A stretch of 51,135 nucleotides of DNA. It comes from an uncultured bacterium. GTDB taxonomy: Bacteria > UBP6 > UBA1177 > JAKLFG01. The DNA lies in NCBI GenBank assembly GCA_937871295.1, contig CALMRE010000154.1, positions 1-51,135 of the forward strand, written 5' to 3'. The position numbers and the translations under genes are program-made. The notes under the pieces are model-generated. The model worked only from the letters and a program-made list of their open reading frames with translations. It did no database searches and was not told where the DNA came from. Shown here one piece after another: positions 19,351 through 26,651 of this stretch; the first letter of the stretch is position 1; each line of letters begins with the position of its first letter.

Positions 19351-20007
19351 CCAGCAATCATCCATGTCGGGCAGGAGTATCTCGTCGGGACCGAAGCCTT
19401 CGTCTATCTGTCCGTCGCAGTTATCGTCGATGCCGTTGGGTTTCTCCACGGCGCTCGGGTGGACCTCCTGCGGGGTGAAGAAGGTACAGCAGTCATGGGG
19501 ATAGGGGCAACATTGCTCGATCCATGCACAGCAATCGGGCGTCTCTCCGCATTCGGTGTAGCCGTCGCTATCAACATCAAGGTCATCGACGGTGCCGTTG
19601 CAGTCCTCATCGATGCCGTTGTCGCAGATCTCGTAGATCGGGTGAATCTCTCCGGCGCAGTTGCCCCAAGTGCCGGTAGCCTTGCAGGTGCGGGTCGCCG
19701 CTATGCAGGCGCCGACATTCTCGGTCCCTTCGGGGCCGGTGTAAGAACATTTTTCGATGTCGCCGGGGGTGCAGACGACCATATCCTCGTCGGTGGTGTC
19801 GATGTCTTTGTCGCCCAAGGTGATAACAAAGTCTTTGTCGTCGTAGTCGATGTCTTCCTCCGGGCCGCAGCAGTCACCGTTTTCGTAGTAGTCGATATCC
19901 ACTTCGTCCAGATCGGTCGTGTCGCTATCATCGTCGGGACCATGGCTGTCCTTGCACCCGATGAGCGCGAATGCCGTAATGCCGATTAAAACAAGCAAGT
20001 AACGCAT
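19342..20007 (-). CDS. Asp-rich, Cys-rich lipoprotein with MopE-type metal-binding motifs
   Basis: 221 residues from ATG 20007 (AAGG upstream; the track start is 20025). The lipobox is ALIGC. An Asp-dense linker follows (DDDSDTTDLDEVDIDYYENGD). The second half has two copies of the MopE-like putative metal-binding motif, EICDNGIDEDCNGTVDDLDVDSDG and PNGIDDNCDGQIDEGF, plus many Cys pairs (DCCAWIEQCCPYPHDCC). Such proteins are common in myxobacterial-type and related genomes. They are assumed to be exported calcium- or metal-binding surface proteins; the role is unknown. The start overlaps the end of the upstream unknown gene, suggesting coupling. Confidence 0.82.
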   Translation of the reverse strand: MRYLLVLIGITAFALIGCKDSHGPDDDSDTTDLDEVDIDYYENGDCCGPEEDIDYDDKDFVITLGDKDIDTTDEDMVVCTPGDIEKCSYTGPEGTENVGACIAATRTCKATGTWGNCAGEIHPIYEICDNGIDEDCNGTVDDLDVDSDGYTECGETPDCCAWIEQCCPYPHDCCTFFTPQEVHPSAVEKPNGIDDNCDGQIDEGFGPDEILLPDMDDCWAT

Positions 20008-20014
20008 GGGTGCC

Positions 20015-20503
20015 TTAACGGTCATTGGCTATACGCACCTCAAGGTCCTCATCAACCAATGAACGAAGGGTCACTCCTACATCCATGCAACGAATTAACT
20101 TGAGAAGTGCTTGTGCCTTGATCTCTTTCTCAAAGACTTCAGCATCGTAAACCCTACCTCCATGTTCTTCTTTTGCCTTTTTAATCAATTCGCCAAAAGG
20201 TATCTCTTTAGATACAGCTACAACTTTTAGCGTTGTCATTCTGTTTTTTCCAAAAGGTGGCATGCCATAATCAAACATATTGAACTTAAACCCTATAATA
20301 TAATAGTCGTTAGGAACACCGACCAGCTTCCTGACAACTTTCTCAAACACCAACATATCGCTTGGATGACCATGAGTTTCAATTGAGATCAGCCCCGAAT
20401 AGATTTCCTTGCCATCACCCACCGACAGAACTGGGCTTGTCCCCTTTTTCCCTCGGCTGGGGACACCCCGTCCAATTCTGCGATTCGTTCTTACTTGCAA
20501 CAT
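20015..20503 (-). CDS. Hypothetical protein of the accessory operon
   Basis: 162 residues from ATG 20503, placed behind GAGGTGG. Not recognised. The N-terminus is basic (QVRTNRRIGRGVPSRGKKG). The rest looks like a folded alpha/beta domain (DMLVFEKVVRKLVGVPNDYYIIGFKFNMFDYG, ending DEDLEVRIANDR). There is no signal peptide or membrane segment, although both neighbours are exported. Composition is visibly A+T-richer than the housekeeping genes. The end overlaps the following lipoprotein start region. Frame and length look real but the start is uncertain, because the first 30 residues have odd composition. Confidence 0.6.
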   Translation of the reverse strand: MLQVRTNRRIGRGVPSRGKKGTSPVLSVGDGKEIYSGLISIETHGHPSDMLVFEKVVRKLVGVPNDYYIIGFKFNMFDYGMPPFGKNRMTTLKVVAVSKEIPFGELIKKAKEEHGGRVYDAEVFEKEIKAQALLKLIRCMDVGVTLRSLVDEDLEVRIANDR

Positions 20504-20545
20504 TGGCCACCTCAACTATTTTTTGCGCCACGGTCTTCCGGCATT

Positions 20546-20740
20546 TTATCTTTTCTTGCGATCCGGCTTCCCATGACTTACAAACAACACAAGAAATCCA
20601 AATATCGCGCCACCGATAGAAATAACAAGGCCAGCGAGTACAACCAATGTGTCTCTGTGCAACCAATTATATTTAAAAACCAAGAATGGAAAGATTATCC
20701 CTGTCACCACCATTAAAAGCGCCAAACCCCGCTCTTTCAT
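20546..20740 (-). CDS. Small two-helix membrane protein
   Basis: 64 residues with a strong GGAGG ribosome site 7 nt upstream. Two membrane segments (LALLMVVTGIIFPFLVF and LVVLAGLVISIGGAIFGFLVLFV) are joined by KYNWLHRDT, and the tail is basic (HGKPDRKKR). It starts 37 nt after the beta-propeller gene and so belongs to the accessory operon. Function unknown; it could be a small scaffold or superinfection-exclusion-like peptide, but nothing in the sequence decides this. Confidence 0.6.
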   Translation of the reverse strand: MKERGLALLMVVTGIIFPFLVFKYNWLHRDTLVVLAGLVISIGGAIFGFLVLFVSHGKPDRKKR

Positions 20741-20777
20741 TTATCTGCCTCCGTACTCACATGAACTTTTCTCGCCA

Positions 20778-22496
20778 TCATTCTGCGCTGAAGACGCTCA
20801 AGAAAATATCCGTGCTCCCCGGGTCGGGGTTCTCGTCAATTGCCCCTCCTGCCGAACCCGTGATGAAGATCTTTCCGTTATCATCTATGGCGATGGCTCT
20901 TCCCCAATCCTCCCCTTCACTACTTCCCCACTGTTGGGTCCATAATTTCGTTCCATCAGAAGCCCACTTGGTAAGAAACACATCACCCAATCCTATTTCA
21001 GCATTGCCATCTAACGGGCCATTTGCCGCTCCAGTCACGAATATGAATCCATCTTTGTCTACGGTCACTGCGGAGCCAATATCTGACTGATCTGTTCCCC
21101 ACTGTTTAGTCCATTCCCTCGTACCATCGGCATTCCACCTAGTAAGGAAAATATCACTGTTCCCGGCGCTGCTGTTCCCGTCAAGTCCCCCAGCGGTTGT
21201 TCCGGTTACATAGATGTTTCCGTTGTCGTCAACCGCGACACCCCATGCACTATCCACATTGTTTGTACCCCACTGCCGATGCCATACTTCGGTTCCCGCG
21301 CTGTCTGTTTTTATGAGGAACAGATCATCGTAGCCCGCATTCGTGTATCCGGAAAACGAACCGTTGGTCGAGCCGACTAGATAAAGATTCCCGCTTGTGT
21401 CTAAAGCCATTGCGTTGGTTATTTCCGAATCAGCGGTTCCGTACTGCTTTACCCATTGCTCGGAACTACTATTTAGATGCTTTGCCAAAAATACATCGTA
21501 GTTGCCAATATAAGTGCCTCCGTCAATGGAGGCTCCGACATCGCCGGAGGTGAAAATCTCATCGCTGGTGTTTATGACAATAGGGTATCCCTCTTCGTAC
21601 ATAGCACTTGTTGAGGTTGTGCCCAACAATTTGCTCCACGCCTTAGTGCCGTTAGCATTCCATCTAGTGATGAAGATGTCATCCCCGCCTATCTGCGTGT
21701 TGCCGTCGAAATTGCCCCGTGCAGTGCCGGTCACATAGATATTGCCACTGCTATCAACCGCCGCGCCGTGGCTCCACGCTTCTACGCCGGAACCCCACTG
21801 TTTCGTCCATTCCTCGACAAGATCCGCATTCCATTTTGTCAGAAAAATTGGGCCTGTTGTCGTGCTGCTATCAATGGTTCCTGAAGCCGTGCCCGCCACA
21901 AAGATATTGCCGTTAGAGTCTAGGACAACCGCAGTGCCGTAGTATAATCCAGTCGTTCTTCCCCACTGTTTTGTCACTCGGCGCACGGTCCAATGACCAC
22001 CGACGCATTCCGAAACCACACCCGTCTCGGTCTTCCAGTCACCGGTCACACATTCGTTCGTGTCAACATCCGGCACACCTTCGACTTCGCTCAGGTCAGG
22101 CACATCATCCTCAACTTCCGCCTCAACCGCATCCACATCCGGCTCCTGCTCCACCGCATCGGTGTCCGGCAGGATTTCGGCATCGGCGCTGTCGGATACA
22201 TCAGTGGAATCAGTATCTTCGACTTCGCTATCTTCGGCTGACAAGTCCTCATCCACCAGAATTTCGTCGGCTATCTCGTCGACATCAACGGAGCCGTCGG
22301 CATCAAGCGCCCGCAACTCCTCGACCAACGCCCCAATATCCACCCTCGCCGGATGATCGCACCCCACCACCACAAAGAACGCCGCCACTACCATTATATA
22401 TATGTAGCCGCCAACCTTCCCTTCCCTTGTCAAAGGGAGGGATAAAGGGTAGGATTTAACATTTATCACGGGAAGTATTTCGCTATCATTTCTCAT
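20778..22496 (-). CDS. SBBP-type seven-repeat beta-propeller lipoprotein
   Basis: 572 residues from ATG 22496, which has GGGGG just upstream and a promoter 30 nt away. The N-region encodes a translated palindromic repeat (YPLSLPLTREGKVGG), then a hydrophobic core and lipobox (FFVVVGC). An Asp/Glu-rich linker of about 100 residues follows. Seven repeats of about 52 residues come next, with the pattern WGT...A.A.D..GNIYVTGT..G..DGN and LTKWNADGTREWTKQ. Seven units fit one complete seven-bladed propeller. SBBP proteins are exported; their ligands are mostly unknown. It heads an operon with the 2-TM protein, the unknown protein and the Asp-rich lipoprotein. Confidence 0.85.
   Translation of the reverse strand: MRNDSEILPVINVKSYPLSLPLTREGKVGGYIYIMVVAAFFVVVGCDHPARVDIGALVEELRALDADGSVDVDEIADEILVDEDLSAEDSEVEDTDSTDVSDSADAEILPDTDAVEQEPDVDAVEAEVEDDVPDLSEVEGVPDVDTNECVTGDWKTETGVVSECVGGHWTVRRVTKQWGRTTGLYYGTAVVLDSNGNIFVAGTASGTIDSSTTTGPIFLTKWNADLVEEWTKQWGSGVEAWSHGAAVDSSGNIYVTGTARGNFDGNTQIGGDDIFITRWNANGTKAWSKLLGTTSTSAMYEEGYPIVINTSDEIFTSGDVGASIDGGTYIGNYDVFLAKHLNSSSEQWVKQYGTADSEITNAMALDTSGNLYLVGSTNGSFSGYTNAGYDDLFLIKTDSAGTEVWHRQWGTNNVDSAWGVAVDDNGNIYVTGTTAGGLDGNSSAGNSDIFLTRWNADGTREWTKQWGTDQSDIGSAVTVDKDGFIFVTGAANGPLDGNAEIGLGDVFLTKWASDGTKLWTQQWGSSEGEDWGRAIAIDDNGKIFITGSAGGAIDENPDPGSTDIFLSVFSAE
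22412..22460. repeat. Dispersed palindromic (REP-like) repeat inside the propeller gene
   Basis: CTTCCCTT-GTCA-AAGGGAGG forms an 8-bp stem (one G-T pair) with flanks rich in CCCTTT/AAAGGG. This matches the well-known CCCTTTGACAAAGGG type of short dispersed palindromes. It lies in frame in the 5' end of the propeller gene. Confidence 0.65.
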
Positions 22497-22526
22497 CGCC
22501 GCCCCCAATAACAGAAAGAACGGTTG

Positions 22527-22555
22527 ATTTTAGCCCACGACCGGGACGATTGCAA
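22527..22555 (-). promoter_or_regulatory. Promoter of the accessory operon
   Basis: The minus strand reads TTGCAA, 17-bp spacer, TAAAAT. The predicted transcript begins near 22520, about 24 nt before ATG 22496. This supports translation through the palindromic repeat. Confidence 0.7.
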
Positions 22556-22589
22556 GTAAAAGGGGACCGGCCGGAAGCCGCCAAAACTC

Positions 22590-22617
22590 TTGACACCCCG
22601 TCTTTTCTGACTATAGT
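22590..22617 (+). promoter_or_regulatory. Promoter of the DUF177-rpmF-plsX operon
   Basis: TTGACA, 16-bp spacer, TATAGT, about 27 nt before the GTG start. It overlaps none of the divergent accessory promoter, but the two lie only 35 bp apart. Confidence 0.78.
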
Positions 22618-22644
22618 CGGTATCCGCTTTTTTATGAGGTACCT

Positions 22645-23088
22645 GTGTTGCTCTATCTGCCCGATATCACCGAGAGCGAACGGCAACTTGTCGTCGACGA
22701 ACTCTTTACCGGCGAGACGCTCAATAACGGTACCGTCCTGCGGACCTGCGATATGACCCTCTCCCACTACCGCGCCGGCGAGACGATATCGCTCACCTTC
22801 GCCGGTCAGTTCGCGGTCGAAGCGGCCTGCGACCGGTGCAGTGTCCCGGTCGAGGTGTCGGTCGAACTGAAAGAGCAATTCATCCTCTTCCCGCAGGAGA
22901 GCAACCCCGATATGGATTATGTCTACAGCGGCGACGCCATCGAACTGGACCCTTTCGTCCGCGAGGCGATCGTGCTGAACATACCGCAGAAGATCCTCTG
23001 CGACGAGGAGTGCAAAGGGCTCTGCCCGATCTGCGGAAAGGACCGCAACGATGTCGACTGCGGTTGTATGAACAACGGTCAAGAATAA
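22645..23088 (+). CDS. DUF177 (YceD) family protein
   Basis: 147 residues from GTG 22645, with GAGG 5 nt upstream. It has the family layout: a beta-rich N-half (GETISLTFAGQFAVEAACDRC) and a C-terminal cluster of cysteines (CDEECKGLCPICGKDRNDVDCGC) that probably binds zinc. DUF177 proteins are linked to 23S rRNA accumulation and ribosome assembly, and are classically encoded just before rpmF, as here. rpmF begins 15 nt downstream. Confidence 0.92.
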   Translation: MLLYLPDITESERQLVVDELFTGETLNNGTVLRTCDMTLSHYRAGETISLTFAGQFAVEAACDRCSVPVEVSVELKEQFILFPQESNPDMDYVYSGDAIELDPFVREAIVLNIPQKILCDEECKGLCPICGKDRNDVDCGCMNNGQE

Positions 23089-23103
23089 CCACGGAGGACC
23101 ACC

Positions 23104-23292
23104 ATGGCAACGGTAAAACGGAAACATTCACGGGCCAGAGGCCGCACCCGCAGGGCGGGACACCCGAAACTGACCCCCGTCGTAGCGCGCACCTGCCCCA
23201 AGTGCGGCGAGACCATGATGCCGCACCGCATCTGCTCTTCCTGCGGCCAGTACCGCGGTAAAGAGATCCTCAAAGGCGGCGCCGAAGGTTAA
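23104..23292 (+). CDS. rpmF: 50S ribosomal protein L32
   Basis: 62 residues, beginning MATVKRKHSRARGRTRRAG. Two zinc-binding Cys pairs (CPKCGE and CSSCGQ) make this the C+ form of L32. It is placed between DUF177 and plsX, the classical rpmF-plsX arrangement linking ribosome and lipid synthesis. GGAGG lies upstream. Confidence 0.97.
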   Translation: MATVKRKHSRARGRTRRAGHPKLTPVVARTCPKCGETMMPHRICSSCGQYRGKEILKGGAEG

Positions 23293-23301
23293 GCGGTAGG
23301 C

Positions 23302-24330
23302 ATGTACGCCACCGTCATCGTCGACGCGATGGGGGGAGACCATTTTCCGGCGATCCCCGTCGAAGCCGCGATCAACGCCTGCAGAGAGAACCGGCTGTTA
23401 CGGGTCATCCTCGTCGGCCGGGAACGCGATATCCGCAACGCCATCCCCGACGGACGGGAACTTCCGCGTAATATCGAGATCGTCCACGCTCCCGAACATA
23501 TCGCGATGGATGAAAGTCCCTCGGCGGTCGTCCGCAAAAAAAGCCGCTCCTCGCTTCATGTGGGCTTGAAACTGCTCGCCGAGGGGAAGGGAGACGCCTT
23601 TTTCACGGCGGGGAACACCGGCGCCACCGTCGCGGTCGCCTACTTCATTTCCGGGGCGATCCCGGGCATCTCACGTCCGGCGCTCACGGTCGTTTTCCCC
23701 GCGATGCAACAGAAGAAGGTGGTCATGCTCGATCTCGGCGCGACCATGGAGGCCAAGGCCGAGACGCTCTACCACTTCGCCCTTCTGGGCGAGGCCTTTT
23801 CCCACTGCATCACCGGACTGGACAAACCCTGCGTCAAACTGCTCAGCGTCGGCGAAGAGATGACCAAGGGGAGGCCGGCGGTACTCGAAGCGGCCGAACT
23901 GGTGAAGAGCCGTCTCAACTACGGCGGCTTCATCGAGGGGAATCAACTGTTCAAGAATCCGGAGGCCGACGTGATCGTCACCGACGGCTTCACCGGCAAT
24001 GTGTCGCTCAAGGTCATCGAAGGCCTTTCGGAGACGATCTACGAACTGGTCCGCGCCAAGATAGCGCCCCACCAGTACTGGATGAAGATGTCGGGCTTCT
24101 TTTTCAAGACCTTTTTCGGGTCGGCCTTTCAGCGGTTCGACTACACCCGCTACGGCAGCGCGGTGCTGCTGGGCATCAATCATCTGGTCGGCATCGGCCA
24201 CGGCCGCTCGAATGTACGGGCCTTCAAGACCGGGATACTGACGCTGGCGCGCTACGCCGAAGAGGATATGCAGTCGCGGTTCCGGATACGGCTGGAGCGG
24301 CGGTTGGCGAAGATCGACCGTCAGAGGTAG
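23302..24330 (+). CDS. plsX: Phosphate acyltransferase PlsX
   Basis: 342 residues, full length. The N-terminus VIVDAMGGDHFP is diagnostic, and the Rossmann-type core has FFTAGNTGATVAVAYF and VTDGFTGNVSLKVIEGL. PlsX converts acyl-ACP to acyl phosphate, which PlsY uses to start phospholipid synthesis. It starts 9 nt after rpmF. Its last 10 bp overlap tail-to-tail with the convergent response regulator gene. Confidence 0.96.
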   Translation: MYATVIVDAMGGDHFPAIPVEAAINACRENRLLRVILVGRERDIRNAIPDGRELPRNIEIVHAPEHIAMDESPSAVVRKKSRSSLHVGLKLLAEGKGDAFFTAGNTGATVAVAYFISGAIPGISRPALTVVFPAMQQKKVVMLDLGATMEAKAETLYHFALLGEAFSHCITGLDKPCVKLLSVGEEMTKGRPAVLEAAELVKSRLNYGGFIEGNQLFKNPEADVIVTDGFTGNVSLKVIEGLSETIYELVRAKIAPHQYWMKMSGFFFKTFFGSAFQRFDYTRYGSAVLLGINHLVGIGHGRSNVRAFKTGILTLARYAEEDMQSRFRIRLERRLAKIDRQR

Positions 24331-24680
24331 TTGCGCACCACTTCCCAGACATAGTCGAGACTGGAGAAGGGCTTGAGCAGGTAGTCGCTCGCCCCGTTCT
24401 GAAGGGAGGACACGGTATTCTCTATCGAAAGCATCCCGGTCATGACGATGACATGGATGGCGGGATCCTTTTCCTTGATGCGCTTCAGGAGTTCGATGCC
24501 GCTGATGCCCGGCATGATGACATCGGTGATCACCAGCGCGACATCCTTTTCCTTTTCCAGAATATCGAGCGCCTCTTCGCCGGTGACGGCGATAAGGGCG
24601 TCGACCCCCTTGAACTGGAAGAAATTTTTCATCGACTTGACGAGAGCGACCTCGTCATCGACGATGAGCACACGCTTCAT
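24321..24680 (-). CDS. Single-domain CheY-like response regulator
   Basis: 119 residues from ATG 24680, behind AGAGGG; the track start at 24779 has no support. All receiver residues are present: acidic pair in LIVDDE, phospho-acceptor Asp in VITDVIMPG, Thr in VIVMTGM and Lys in LLKPFSS. There is no output domain. No histidine kinase is adjacent; the nearest in the window is 36291-37961. It probably acts by protein-protein contact or phosphorelay. Confidence 0.92.
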   Translation of the reverse strand: MKRVLIVDDEVALVKSMKNFFQFKGVDALIAVTGEEALDILEKEKDVALVITDVIMPGISGIELLKRIKEKDPAIHVIVMTGMLSIENTVSSLQNGASDYLLKPFSSLDYVWEVVRNYL

Positions 24681-24744
24681 CGCATCCCTCTGAGATACCG
24701 TTGGCTCATAACGACCGGATGATATATCGGCGGGCGCCGCATTG

Positions 24745-25845
24745 TCAAGTTTCTCTCCGCAGACGGGCGAACAATTCAAGATGCCGCGTGGCGGGGAACT
24801 GGTCGACTATCGTGAGGGCGTCGAGGGTGAAGCGTCCCTGTCGTTCGAGGCGGCCGAGATCGCGCACGAAGGTGGCGCCGTCGCAGGAAATGTAGCAGAG
24901 TTCGTTCGCCGGCGCCGCCGACAGCGCGGCGACCAGTTGCGGCGAAAGCCCGGTGCGCGGCGGGTCGACCACGATAAGGTCCGCCTCCGGCAGCGCGGCG
25001 GCATGATCGAGATCGGCGCGCACGAACCGCGCCGCGCCGCCGAGATTGACGGCGAAATCGGCCGCCGCCCGTTCCGACAGTTCCATGCCGGTCACCGCAC
25101 AGCCGCGCCGGGCCGCGAACAGCGAGAAAAGCCCCGCGCCGCAGAACAGGTCGAGCACCCGCGCCGGCCGCAGCCGGCCGAGCAGTTCGCCGAAAAGCGC
25201 CGCGAGCGCCGCCGCCCCCTCCTCGGAGGCCTGAAAGAAACTGCCGCGCGAAACGCGGAACCGTTCGTCCCCCACCACCTTCACGACCGCCGCATCGCGC
25301 GGTGTCCAGCCGCCGCCCTGCGGCGCATATTCGTACGCTATCTCACCGCCGGAGCGGACGGCCGCATCTGCCCGCAGGACCTCATTGAGCCCCGGATGCA
25401 ACAGCGGACAGGCGCAGAACGGGACATCCTCGTGGGAACCGCGCCGCCGGAAGGCCGGCCGGCCGCCGACGATGCGGACCTTGGCGCGCGTTCTGAGCCC
25501 CAACTCGCCGACGCTCACCCATTGCGGCGCGACGATGAGTTGGGCGCCGTTCTGACGGAAGAATTCCGCCACGACACCCTCCTTGACCATCTGCTGTAAC
25601 GGATAGTCCATGTGGAGGAAGGAACAGCCGCCGCAGCGGCCGAAGAGCGGACAGACCGGCTCGCGACGACCTGCCGCCTTTTGCAGTACGGTGAACGCGG
25701 TCGCCCGGAAGGCGCGCCGGACCGGCTCGACGGCCGTTATGTCGACCGTCTCTCCGGGAAGGGTGCCGGGAACGAAATAGGTCTTTCCCTCCGCCCAACC
25801 GATACCGTCGCCGGAGGATATGATCTTTTCGATGGTTACGCGCAA
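24745..25845 (-). CDS. RumA/TrmA-family RNA 5-methyluridine methyltransferase
   Basis: 366 residues. The cluster CPLFGRCGGC plus Cys in FCACPLLHPG matches the iron-sulphur site of RlmD-type enzymes. The methyltransferase core has VLDLFCGAGLFSLFAARRG, DLIVVDPPRTGL and LCYISCDGATFVRDL, the last carrying the catalytic Cys. It likely makes m5U in rRNA or tRNA; which one cannot be told. The start in the track is TTG at 25845 without a clear ribosome site, so the first residues are uncertain, though MRVTIEKIISSGDGIGW aligns with the usual beginning. It lies 38 nt after the lipoprotein gene. Confidence 0.88.
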   Translation of the reverse strand: MRVTIEKIISSGDGIGWAEGKTYFVPGTLPGETVDITAVEPVRRAFRATAFTVLQKAAGRREPVCPLFGRCGGCSFLHMDYPLQQMVKEGVVAEFFRQNGAQLIVAPQWVSVGELGLRTRAKVRIVGGRPAFRRRGSHEDVPFCACPLLHPGLNEVLRADAAVRSGGEIAYEYAPQGGGWTPRDAAVVKVVGDERFRVSRGSFFQASEEGAAALAALFGELLGRLRPARVLDLFCGAGLFSLFAARRGCAVTGMELSERAAADFAVNLGGAARFVRADLDHAAALPEADLIVVDPPRTGLSPQLVAALSAAPANELCYISCDGATFVRDLGRLERQGRFTLDALTIVDQFPATRHLELFARLRRET

Positions 25846-25883
25846 TGGAGGGACTATCGCGTTATCGCGTGCGCAGAGATGTT

Positions 25884-26528
25884 CTACTTCGCCGGCTTGG
25901 CGCCCTTCTTTTCCGGGGCGGCCGGTTTTTCGGGACGGGGATAGCCGACGAACATATTGTTATCATCCAGCAATTCCGGGTACTTCGAAATGAAGGTGTC
26001 TTTCCATTCCTTGAGCGGGAAACGCCCTTCGTTGTAGAACATCGTGATGTACATCAGGCGATCCTTATCGGAAATGACCTGATAGCGCATGTACAGTTTG
26101 TTGAGAAGGCCCAGCAGTTCGTCGTCCTTGAGTTGGCGCGCCCCGGCGTCGATCGCCTTCTGGGTCGCCTTCTGGATGCGGTCCTTGACCATGTCGCGGT
26201 TGAAGTTCTCGATCTCCTTGATGCGGATCATCGCCTTGATCCACTCCTGATAATCGTCCTTCGCCTCGGCCTCTTTCCATATCGCGTCGTATTTCTGTTC
26301 GGCGATCTTGATGTCGCAGTTACGCTCCATTTCCATCAGTTGCTGATCGTTGGGATAATTGCTCCGCAGGGCGATAAGCAGCTGTTTGGCGGGGCCGAAC
26401 TGTCCCTGCTCCATGAGTTTCTGCACATCGGCGCGCCGATCGGTCTCTTTGCCGCCCGAACAGCCCGACGCAAGCAGCAGCCCGACGATAACCAGCGCCG
26501 CCAGCGCCACGACCATGATCCGCTTCAT
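25884..26528 (-). CDS. Hypothetical helical lipoprotein
   Basis: 214 residues with GAGGAGG upstream. The signal peptide ends in lipobox LLASGC. The mature protein is helix-rich and charged, with TPR-like character near the N-terminus (ADVQKLMEQGQFGPAKQLLIALRSNYPNDQQLMEMERNCDI). The Lys/Ala/Pro tail (EKPAAPEKKGAKPAK) resembles the spacer of the barrel protein at 13008. Family unknown. It has its own strong promoter abutting the terminator of the upstream gene. Confidence 0.82.
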   Translation of the reverse strand: MKRIMVVALAALVIVGLLLASGCSGGKETDRRADVQKLMEQGQFGPAKQLLIALRSNYPNDQQLMEMERNCDIKIAEQKYDAIWKEAEAKDDYQEWIKAMIRIKEIENFNRDMVKDRIQKATQKAIDAGARQLKDDELLGLLNKLYMRYQVISDKDRLMYITMFYNEGRFPLKEWKDTFISKYPELLDDNNMFVGYPRPEKPAAPEKKGAKPAK

Positions 26529-26569
26529 GTTGTACCTCCTCGCTATGTTAGCAATACCGGTTGTTTTTT

Positions 26570-26598
26570 ATGATAGGGATGCCGCCAGCCGATGTCAA
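26570..26598 (-). promoter_or_regulatory. Promoter of the helical lipoprotein gene
   Basis: The minus strand reads TTGACA, 17-bp spacer, TATCAT, 42 nt before the ATG at 26528. The -35 box directly follows the U-tract of the preceding terminator. Confidence 0.75.
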
Positions 26599-26627
26599 TA
26601 AAAAAAAGGGCCCGGTCTCCCGGGCCC
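26598..26627 (-). terminator. Rho-independent terminator of the porin-like gene
   Basis: Minus strand: GGGCCCGG-GAGA-CCGGGCCC followed by eight T. A perfect 8-bp G+C stem with a GNRA-type loop, 25 nt after the stop codon of the porin-like gene. Confidence 0.95.
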
Positions 26628-26651
26628 TCGCGAAGCGTTTATCGGAGCGGG

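Noticed and set aside
20415-20666. 83-residue minus-strand ORF between the 2-TM and unknown genes
   Set aside because: It overlaps both neighbours in another frame, has mixed composition (Trp/Cys/Arg) and no ribosome site.
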